From the NCBI GenBank assembly GCA_043778625.1, contig JAYWFU010000023.1, forward strand, positions 1-31,806: DNA of 31,806 bases, in the 5' to 3' direction. The position numbers and the translations under genes were made by a program. The number at the start of each line of letters is the position of its first letter. The first letter of the stretch is position 1. Origin of the DNA: JACMRI01 sp043778625. Its GTDB lineage: Bacteria; Bacteroidota; Bacteroidia; UBA4408. The notes under the pieces were generated by a model, which was not told the DNA's origin, did no database searches, and worked only from the letters and a program-made list of their open reading frames with translations. Below are positions 26,093-31,806 of the stretch, in pieces.

Positions 26093-26503
26093 ATGCCTCG
26101 AATAATTGCTATAGATTATGGATTAAAACGTTGCGGAATAGCCGTAACCGACCCATTATGTATAATAGCCACGCCACTAACTACAGTAGCGGCTAACGAA
26201 TTATTTCCGTTTTTAACGCAGTATTTTTTGTCAAATGACGTAAGCACCATAGTAATAGGGCTTCCCAAAAATTTAAATAATACCGCCACCCACTCCACTC
26301 CTTTTGTGTTAAAAGCAATTGAAGCATTGCAAAAAAAATTCAGCACTAAAAAAATTGTTCCGCTTGACGAACGCTTTACTTCCAAAATAGCTATGAACGC
26401 TATGCTTGCAAGTAATACTAGCAAAAAAGACCGTGCTAACAAAGGTACTATTGACCAATTAAGTGCCACTATATTATTGCAAGATTATTTGGGGTGCTTG
26501 TAG
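26093..26503 (+). CDS. ruvX: Putative pre-16S rRNA nuclease RuvX/YqgF
   Basis: 136 aa, the typical length of the YqgF/RuvX family with an RNase H fold. IAIDYGLKRCGIAVTD (Asp8 in the first strand), VIGLPKN, and PLDERFTS followed by an acidic DQLSATILLQDYL helix are the conserved metal-site regions. The protein processes the 5' end of 16S rRNA, and the older name reflects Holliday-junction resolvase likeness. It is the only plus-strand gene in this part, divergent from dapD, and ends with a TAG only 2 bp before the EamA gene stop, so the two converge. Confidence 0.95.
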   Translation: MPRIIAIDYGLKRCGIAVTDPLCIIATPLTTVAANELFPFLTQYFLSNDVSTIVIGLPKNLNNTATHSTPFVLKAIEALQKKFSTKKIVPLDERFTSKIAMNAMLASNTSKKDRANKGTIDQLSATILLQDYLGCL

Positions 26504-26505
26504 GG

Positions 26506-27402
26506 TTATAATACTTTGTTTTTCTTAGCACTGCTACTCACTAACCACACTCCACCAATAGTAAGTAGTATGGCTAACCCTAGCATTAAGGTTAGTTTTT
26601 CATTTAAAAATAACCAACCTAATAACACTGCCACCAATGTGTTGATGTAGGCGTAAGTGCTAACAATATTGGTGGGCAAGGCTTTAACCACGTACATGTA
26701 AGCACCATAAGCCACTATAGAACCAAATATAATTAAATACACCAAGGCCGTAATAGCCTCGGTAGTGGGGTGCAAATGCGACCACTCGCCTTTAATAGTA
26801 CCTAGTGTGGTAAGAATAGTTCCGCCTACTAACATTTGTATTCCTGCGCCAAAAAACGAATTTATAGTAATGGCATTATGCTTAGAATACAGCGTGCCCG
26901 CAGCCCAAGCCAAATTAGCAACAACAATAGCAACAATACCTAATGCGTAATTGGGGTTAGCTAAATCAGCTACATTGTTTTTAAACAATAGTAACTGACC
27001 AATTAGGCAAATAACTAATCCTAATAAAGTAGTGGAAGTTATTTTTTCTTTTTGCCCAGTAAATGAGTTTAATACTATAATCCACACAGGGGTTAATGCA
27101 CATATTAATGCTGCCAAACCGCTCGATACCCATATTTCTGCCCATGTAACTAAGCCATTGCCTAGTACTAACATTAAAATACCATTTATGGCAATAGTTT
27201 TAAGTTGAGCTAGTGGTGGTATTTTATGCCCTTTAATTATAAAATAAGTGCAAATAAGTAGCCCACCACACATGTGCCTAAACCCTGCCATGAGCATAGG
27301 CGGAAAGCTTTGTACACCAATACGAATGGCAAAAAAAGTAGTACCCCAAAATAACGCCACCGTACCAAAGGCAAGCCAAGCAAATAGTTTTTCGTTTTTC
27401 AT
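26506..27402 (-). CDS. EamA-family (DMT) transporter
   Basis: 298 aa with about 10 hydrophobic segments arranged as two EamA halves of five helices. The first half begins LAFGTVALFWGTTFFAIRIG and has a GLAALICALTPVW pair. The second, from about residue 150, contains NLAWAAGTLYSK and ends in the LNEKLTLMLGLAILLTIGGV signature. The drug/metabolite transporter superfamily exports amino acids, nucleotides or drugs, and the substrate is not predictable. A short basic tail ends the protein. It follows the LptF/LptG-type gene by 31 bp in the same direction. Confidence 0.94.
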   Translation of the reverse strand: MKNEKLFAWLAFGTVALFWGTTFFAIRIGVQSFPPMLMAGFRHMCGGLLICTYFIIKGHKIPPLAQLKTIAINGILMLVLGNGLVTWAEIWVSSGLAALICALTPVWIIVLNSFTGQKEKITSTTLLGLVICLIGQLLLFKNNVADLANPNYALGIVAIVVANLAWAAGTLYSKHNAITINSFFGAGIQMLVGGTILTTLGTIKGEWSHLHPTTEAITALVYLIIFGSIVAYGAYMYVVKALPTNIVSTYAYINTLVAVLLGWLFLNEKLTLMLGLAILLTIGGVWLVSSSAKKNKVL

Positions 27403-27433
27403 TTAATTAATTTACTTGGTGTAACTAATACCG

Positions 27434-28867
27434 TTAAGTTGATTTAGGCTTATACTTATTAGGTATTATTTTTTTGAAAAAAGCAATGTAACTATCCATA
27501 TTAAACAACGTAGAATCAGTGGTGGCTTTGTAGGTTAAAAATATGCCAATAGGCAGTAGTATTGCCGTAGCCAACCACATACCCCCAAACACGCTTAATG
27601 TATGTTCTTTTGCCATTTTTTCGCCCATTACTCCTAATACGTGAAACACCACAAAAAATAGTACCGACACCACCATGGGCATACCCAGCCCACCTTTTTT
27701 AATGATACTGCCTAATGGTGCGCCTATAAAAAATAGTATAATACAGGCTATTGCCAATGTTATTTTGCGATGCCACTCCATACCAAAACGTAATATTTGG
27801 TCCTCTTCTCCCTCTTTACTTTGCGCCAAAAAATGAACTACCGAATTATTGTTACGAGCTAAGTTTAATGCACCATCAATAATACGTAAGCGCTCGTCTT
27901 TAGTACGACGTGCAAACCACTGTTCGGGAGCATTGTCAATTAATGTACTCCGTTTTACGCTACTATCAGGCCAATAGCCAAGCGTATTATTTATTTGTGT
28001 AATAAGCGCGTGCTCTGTTTTAATATGGTTAAGTTTTACGGTATCTATTTGATCATCTAACTGGCTTATGTTAAGCATAGAAGCATGGTCTTTATAGTCT
28101 TTTTCATCTACTCTTTTTAGTTTAAACGACGACATATCCATTTTTAATTCCTGCAACTTGAATTTATTACGAATAAAAGGCACATTTAAGTTGGCTTTAC
28201 CCTCTTCGTGCATTTCTTCGTAGCTGTAGCCATCGTGTAGCGTAAGACGAAGGTAGCGGGCGCTATCGGTTAAGGTCATCATTCCTTTTTTTGCATAAAT
28301 AACTTTATCAGTACCTCGGTGTTCCAAATGATTATATATCATAATATCATAGAGGTCGCTTCCGTTTTTATCTCTTTTGCCTACTCTTATGCTAAAGTTT
28401 TCGATACCGTTATAAAAAATACCTTCCTTTAAATTAATAGCTGGTTTTTGCTCAGTAATACTGTACAATAATGCGTAGCTTTTAAGGTTAGCTACAGGCA
28501 ATACGTAATTGCCATACAAAAAAGCCCCAAACGAGATTATACTTGTAAGCACAATTAATGGTGCCATAACACGCTGTATGGATATTCCGGAGGCTTTCAT
28601 AGCGGCAAGCTCATAACGCTCAGCTAAGTTGCCAAATAACATAATAGAAGCTAGCATAACACCCAGCGGCAACGCCAATGGTACCATACCTGCCGTGAGG
28701 TAAACAAAAAACTCGGCTAGTATTTTGGTTTCAATTCCTTTACCTGCAAAATCGTCAATGTATTTCCATACAAATTGCATAATTAAAATAAACAAAGCCA
28801 CCAAAAAGGTGGCTGTGAATGGTGCTATAAAAGATTGTAAAATAAATTTATCGAGTTTTTTTAGCAT
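27434..28867 (-). CDS. LptF/LptG-type LPS export permease (YjgP/YjgQ family)
   Basis: 477 aa. Three N-terminal transmembrane helices (about 13-37, 50-80, 100-127) and three C-terminal ones (about 380-470) flank a large periplasmic domain with beta-jellyroll character (about 128-370). The opening KLDKFILQSFIAPF and the PLALPLGVMLASIM helix are family marks. With LptB the family forms the ABC transporter that lifts LPS onto the Lpt bridge. Whether this is the LptF or LptG half cannot be told. No lptB is adjacent. The upstream START-like gene ends 35 bp away. Confidence 0.93.
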   Translation of the reverse strand: MLKKLDKFILQSFIAPFTATFLVALFILIMQFVWKYIDDFAGKGIETKILAEFFVYLTAGMVPLALPLGVMLASIMLFGNLAERYELAAMKASGISIQRVMAPLIVLTSIISFGAFLYGNYVLPVANLKSYALLYSITEQKPAINLKEGIFYNGIENFSIRVGKRDKNGSDLYDIMIYNHLEHRGTDKVIYAKKGMMTLTDSARYLRLTLHDGYSYEEMHEEGKANLNVPFIRNKFKLQELKMDMSSFKLKRVDEKDYKDHASMLNISQLDDQIDTVKLNHIKTEHALITQINNTLGYWPDSSVKRSTLIDNAPEQWFARRTKDERLRIIDGALNLARNNNSVVHFLAQSKEGEEDQILRFGMEWHRKITLAIACIILFFIGAPLGSIIKKGGLGMPMVVSVLFFVVFHVLGVMGEKMAKEHTLSVFGGMWLATAILLPIGIFLTYKATTDSTLFNMDSYIAFFKKIIPNKYKPKST

Positions 28868-28902
28868 AATAAATTTGATGCTTAATTATTACAACACTTA
28901 TT

Positions 28903-29784
28903 TTAGCGTGCGCCTAGCACACGGTGCAGGTCGTCTATTTGGCTTTTCCATAATAATCTGGCCGCCGCTATTTCGTCAGCGTCTTCAGCGTAATCAATAA
29001 CTATTAACGAAGTGTCGCGTGTTAGTTCGTCCTCAATTATTCTAAATTCAAAAAACACGTCTCTTGGCCCATCTAACCAACGGTAACGTACTAAGGTTTC
29101 CACTTTTTCTTTAAGTAATTGAGCTTGCTGTTGCGAGCCTTGCCAAAAGAAGGTGTATACGGTATTACGCTCTTGTACACGCTCGGCAAACCACTCTTGT
29201 AGGGCAGTTGGTTCAATTAAAAATTCGTATAATACTCCTAAGCTAGAGTGTATAGGAAATTCCATTTCAAACATAATGTACTTACTATCAGGCGATACTG
29301 GTGGTATAACATCAAATTCAAAATGCACATCTTGAATTTTACGCGCTACTTTCTTAGGTGCTTTTTTGCCACGCTTAATTTTAACCTCTATTTCTTCGTC
29401 ATCAATTTCAACAGCCAAAATATCATCTACTACTTCAAATGCCTCAGGCTCTACGGCAGTATCATCAGCTTCCTCACCTTTTTTGCCCTTTTTCTTTCCT
29501 GCTTTTTTTGGTATTACTGGCTCATCGTCTCCTCCTTCGTCTTCAGTTTCGTAGTAGTCATCTTTAACCACTACGTCTTCTTCCTCGTCATCGTCTGCTA
29601 TTTTTTTACCTTTTTTATCAGTTTCTTTTTTTATTTTATTAGCAGTAGGCTTTACTTTTGCTACTGGTTTAGTTACTTTTTTAGCTGCTGGTTTAACGGC
29701 TACTTTTGCTTTTACTACGGGCTTAGCAGGAGTTTTTGGGGCTACTACTTTTGCTTTAGCTGGAGTTATTTTTTTTGCGCTCAC
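28903..29784 (-). CDS. START-like domain protein with long histone-H1-like charged tail
   Basis: 293 aa in two parts. Residues 1-61 are Lys/Ala/Pro/Val rich with repeated KPVAK, PAAKK and AKVAVK units, like bacterial histone-H1-type tails. Acidic blocks (62-90, 104-130) and basic blocks (91-103, 131-150) follow. Residues about 150-293 form a START/AHSA1-like domain: FEMEFPIHSSLGVLYEFLIEP, a TALQEWFAERV segment, TFFWQG and the closing helix LLWKSQIDDLHRVLG. START-like proteins bind small hydrophobic ligands, but this one's ligand is unknown. From memory the Bacteroidota family is usually about 130 aa, so the tail is an unusual addition; it may bind DNA or RNA (inference). An overlapping 191-aa plus-strand reading frame is only the mirror image of the biased codons. 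Confidence 0.82.
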   Translation of the reverse strand: MSAKKITPAKAKVVAPKTPAKPVVKAKVAVKPAAKKVTKPVAKVKPTANKIKKETDKKGKKIADDDEEEDVVVKDDYYETEDEGGDDEPVIPKKAGKKKGKKGEEADDTAVEPEAFEVVDDILAVEIDDEEIEVKIKRGKKAPKKVARKIQDVHFEFDVIPPVSPDSKYIMFEMEFPIHSSLGVLYEFLIEPTALQEWFAERVQERNTVYTFFWQGSQQQAQLLKEKVETLVRYRWLDGPRDVFFEFRIIEDELTRDTSLIVIDYAEDADEIAAARLLWKSQIDDLHRVLGAR

Positions 29785-29809
29785 GATAGTGTGTATTTTT
29801 ATTTTGAAA

Positions 29810-29843
29810 TTGATGCAATGTAAAAAAATATTGAAAGCATCAA
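29810..29843. promoter_or_regulatory. Inverted repeat upstream of the START-like gene
   Basis: TTGATGC (29810-29816) and GCATCAA (29837-29843) are exact reverse complements separated by 20 bases, and AAT/ATT next to them can extend the stem with a bulge. It lies 26-59 bp upstream of the START-like start in the 121-bp spacer, so it may be an operator or leader hairpin. It could also be an intrinsic terminator for the preceding SAM gene, but no T-run follows it. Confidence 0.3.
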
Positions 29844-29905
29844 CACTCTATTTTCATTATTTGTAAATTAAATTTTCAACACCTTATTTATACTAGTGGG
29901 TTTTA

Positions 29906-30736
29906 TTATCTAAGGTTTTCAAATTGAAATTTAACTTGTAAATTGGGGCCTAAGTCGAGCATTTGCTGTGCATTTCCTTGATTCATAGCTATTTCCAATA
30001 AGCCCACATTGTTTACAAGTATAATTAAATCGCTTAAATCAACTTCATTATAACTCTCGCTTAGGCGCTTAAAATTATATATTCCTTCCAAGCTTCTGTT
30101 ACTTCGTGGGCGCAAAGCCAAGTTAAAAGGCCGTCCCATACAGGCACTTTTAAAAATTTCGGCAGTAATATTGGTTATTGCATTACCATAATTATCAATA
30201 TAAATTATTTTGCCAATTATGGTTTGAGTGTTAGTATCAAATGCAGGGTCGCCAATAATAAGGCGGTTTAATTGTTTTTCAATAAGTGTTCGACCTAGCA
30301 CTTCGGGTACACCTCCCTTGGCCAAATGGCACGCCGCTTTTACAAAAACATCTCGTGTAGGAAATGTTTTGTATTCGGTATCGCTGTTAATATTTAGCTC
30401 AATAATTTTATCAATAGAATCAATAGAATTAAATATTAAACTAAATATACCATTGTCGCAACCTATAAAATAATGTCCGTTAGCTTCTATTACCAAATGT
30501 TTGCGCCCCTTGCTAGCTTCAGTATCCACCCCAATTATATGAATACTTCCCTTAGGAAAATCAACATAGGCATTACGCAATACAAAGGCTGCTTGTAGCG
30601 TATTCCATGAATCTATTTGATGTGTTATATCAACTATTGTAGCTTTTTCGCCCAGTTGCGACAGTATACTCCCCTTAATGCTACTCACGTAATAATCGCG
30701 AGTACCCATATCGGTAGTAAGTGTTATAATAGACAT
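29906..30736 (-). CDS. S-adenosyl-L-methionine hydroxide adenosyltransferase (DUF62)
   Basis: 276 aa. The protein opens ITLTTDMGTRDYYVSSIKG, and the Asp-Arg-His triad of the family is in place: D71, R78 and H137 (in TFPTRDVFVKAACHLAKGG). D71 and R78 have the same seven-residue spacing as in structurally studied members. The enzyme splits SAM with hydroxide to adenosine and methionine. The C-terminal beta domain contains IIYIDNYGNAITNI, typical of the fluorinase/chlorinase relatives. The halogenase-specific insert was not noted, so plain hydrolysis is the safer call. It has 121-bp and 182-bp spacers on its two sides, so it is probably transcribed alone. Confidence 0.9.
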   Translation of the reverse strand: MSIITLTTDMGTRDYYVSSIKGSILSQLGEKATIVDITHQIDSWNTLQAAFVLRNAYVDFPKGSIHIIGVDTEASKGRKHLVIEANGHYFIGCDNGIFSLIFNSIDSIDKIIELNINSDTEYKTFPTRDVFVKAACHLAKGGVPEVLGRTLIEKQLNRLIIGDPAFDTNTQTIIGKIIYIDNYGNAITNITAEIFKSACMGRPFNLALRPRSNRSLEGIYNFKRLSESYNEVDLSDLIILVNNVGLLEIAMNQGNAQQMLDLGPNLQVKFQFENLR

Positions 30737-30813
30737 AAAATGGTAGCTTATTTTTTAGTTTACTAAATAACCTACTTATATTGTTAAGTTAAGTTAATTG
30801 TTAAGTACACTTG

Positions 30814-30831
30814 CTAACATAATGTTGTTAG
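30814..30831. other. Short perfect hairpin between rhodanese and SAM-transferase genes
   Basis: CTAACA (30814-30819) and TGTTAG (30826-30831) are reverse complements separated by six bases. It lies 88 bp downstream of the rhodanese-thioredoxin stop. It lacks a following T-run, so terminator function is weakly supported. Confidence 0.25.
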
Positions 30832-30833
30832 AA

Positions 30834-30857
30834 AATAGTATAGCTAACGGTACTATT
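30834..30857. other. Second perfect inverted repeat in the same spacer
   Basis: AATAGTA (30834-30840) and TACTATT (30851-30857) form a 7-bp stem with a ten-base loop, directly next to the previous hairpin. The pair may be a terminator-like structure or an operator; no consensus promoter was found beside it. Confidence 0.25.
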
Positions 30858-30918
30858 ATGGTCAGTGCCTGTAAACAAGGGCAACTATGAATTAATTGTA
30901 AATAAATTTTAGTGCTAG

Positions 30919-31626
30919 TTACTTTTTAAGCAACTGTGTTTTCATTACTTTTTTGGTTACAAAACCATCGTTGCGCCATACTTGTTTGCCTATTTTGTAA
31001 TGTATAACTGCAGGGTATGTTTTTATTTTTAAGGCAGTACATATTGTTTTGTTTTCGTCGGCATCTAGTTCAATAAACTTAACGTTTTTAATCTCTTGCT
31101 TTAACGAATCTACTTCTACTTTTAGCTTGCGACAAGGCGGACACCACTTTGTACTAATAATTACGAGTGTATTTTGTTGCTTATTTACCAAGTGATTAAA
31201 CTCGGTTTGTTGTATTCCGTTTTTAGTAGGCGATGAACCCGTTATTGGTTTTTGAGCGTCCTTCCATGCCGAAATTCCGCCCTCCATATTATACACTTTA
31301 CTAAATCCTTTTTGCACTAATAATTCGCAAGCACCTGCACTGCGCCCACCACTAAGGCAATACACGTACACGGGCTTATCTTTATCCAAATAACTGGTAC
31401 GTTCGTTAAATTCAGTAGTGCTATTAAAATTAGCGTTAAGTGCATTGTTTAAATGCCCGCTCTCAAATTCTTGTTTGGTACGCACATCGAGCAATTGAGT
31501 ATTGGGAGTTTTAATTTGTTTTTCAAAACTAATAACCGTTAGGTTACTTACCAATGGCTGTTGCGCAGTAACTACTAACGTTATGCCAAGTATTAAAAGT
31601 AGAGTGTATAGTGTTTTATTAAACAT
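30919..31626 (-). CDS. Exported rhodanese-thioredoxin fusion protein
   Basis: 235 aa from the chosen start. A signal peptide (1-22, ending VVTA) is followed by a rhodanese domain (about 30-130) with LLDVRT..EFESGHL and the active Cys90 in the loop YCLSGGRSAGAC. A thioredoxin domain (about 140-235) has W161-C-P-P-C165 and the cis-Pro stretch KTYPAV. It should act in the periplasm in sulfur transfer or disulfide handling. WCPPC rather than CGPC suggests a thiol-disulfide reductase of the TlpA/DsbE type. The ATG at 31626 is preferred over the one at 31677: it gives the signal peptide and overlaps the stop of the upstream gene by 8 bp. Confidence 0.88.
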   Translation of the reverse strand: MFNKTLYTLLLILGITLVVTAQQPLVSNLTVISFEKQIKTPNTQLLDVRTKQEFESGHLNNALNANFNSTTEFNERTSYLDKDKPVYVYCLSGGRSAGACELLVQKGFSKVYNMEGGISAWKDAQKPITGSSPTKNGIQQTEFNHLVNKQQNTLVIISTKWCPPCRKLKVEVDSLKQEIKNVKFIELDADENKTICTALKIKTYPAVIHYKIGKQVWRNDGFVTKKVMKTQLLKK

Positions 31627-31806
31627 TTGGGTATATGTTCTTAAATTGATTGATAAATGCTTTGACTTTTCCACCAAAGAAATACCATAATAATAGTGCC
31701 AATAAAATATAAGGCACTGTCATTAAATACAGTATACCATCGTTTAGGCCTTTGCCCACATGCTGCGATGTTGTGTTTATGTTGCTTTCAACACTTGCCT
31801 TACACA
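31619..31806 (-). CDS. C-terminal part of a small membrane protein (window edge)
   Basis: The minus-strand frame is open from the window end to a TAA at 31621-31619 and reads CKASVESNINTTS, then a GKGLNDGILYLM stretch, a hydrophobic helix (VPYILLALLLWYFFGG) and a basic end NQFKNIYPNV. The 5' part lies beyond base 31806. The look (Cys-Lys-Ala-Ser-x-Glu-Ser, then a single helix) resembles small Bacteroidota proteins with an exported CxxC segment, but I cannot name a family. Its stop overlaps the rhodanese-thioredoxin start codon, so translational coupling is likely. Confidence 0.65.
   Translation of the reverse strand, partial: CKASVESNINTTSQHVGKGLNDGILYLMTVPYILLALLLWYFFGGKVKAFINQFKNIYPNV

Noticed and set aside
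29248..29823. 191-aa plus-strand open frame rich in Phe, Tyr and Ser
   Set aside because: It lies fully opposite the Lys/Ala-rich tail of the START-like gene. Its composition is the mirror of those codons, and no start signal or domain is visible.
29906..30736. Fluorinase or chlorinase activity for the SAM-splitting enzyme
   Set aside because: The triad fits the hydroxide adenosyltransferase group, and I see no sign of a halogenase insertion or halometabolite genes nearby.
30814..30857. Rho-independent terminator call for the two hairpins
   Set aside because: Neither hairpin is followed by a T-run in the minus-strand direction of transcription, so they are kept as unexplained structures.
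31627..31677. 17-residue N-terminal extension of the rhodanese-thioredoxin gene
   Set aside because: It would bury the signal peptide behind a hydrophilic lead and lies in the coding frame of the upstream gene; the start at 31626 is coupled to the upstream stop.

Overview
The window looks like chromosomal DNA of a Bacteroidota bacterium, probably a free-living Sphingobacteriia/Chitinophagia/Cytophagia-type member. The grounds are AT-rich DNA, start codons without Shine-Dalgarno sequences, and almost universal TAA stops. The protein set points the same way: a secreted beta-propeller with a C-terminal type IX secretion (T9SS) sorting domain, a DUF4296 lipoprotein, a DUF4159 protein, a START-like protein and a Bacteroidota-style TPR/SpoIIE phosphatase. 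Species cannot be fixed from sequence alone. No tRNA, rRNA, CRISPR array or intact mobile element was seen.

Layout. 1-418 holds a decayed IS1595-type transposase remnant (- strand) and an AT-rich leader. 419-7539 (+) is a tight five-gene run: S41 processing protease, TPR/SpoIIE PP2C phosphatase, DUF4296 lipoprotein, purE, and the T9SS-exported propeller. recQ (7553-9763, -) converges on it and is divergent from the next run across a 197-bp spacer that carries a perfect 7-bp inverted repeat. 9961-17403 (+) encodes an APC amino-acid permease, a SAM methyltransferase, a TamB-like envelope giant with a TTG start, and a DUF4159 protein.

17430-26029 is all on the - strand. One run (VOC protein, a 910-aa PLP fold-I amino-acid decarboxylase, an ATP-grasp ligase-like enzyme, mazG) occupies 17430-22945. 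The other (dapD, GT4 glycosyltransferase, Sua5/YrdC, acyl-CoA thioesterase) occupies 23040-26029. ruvX (26093-26503, +) is divergent from dapD. 26506-31806 (-) carries an EamA transporter, an LptF/LptG-type permease, a START-like protein with a long histone-H1-like tail, a SAM hydroxide adenosyltransferase, a rhodanese-thioredoxin fusion, and the C-terminal end of a small membrane protein cut by the window edge.

Most genes are housekeeping or envelope functions: purine and lysine/peptidoglycan precursors, tRNA t6A, Holliday-junction and rRNA processing factors, LPS export, outer-membrane assembly and nucleotide sanitation. The parts least explained by known pathways are the decarboxylase/ATP-grasp pair, the lysine-rich tail on the START-like protein, and the transposase fossil at the left end.
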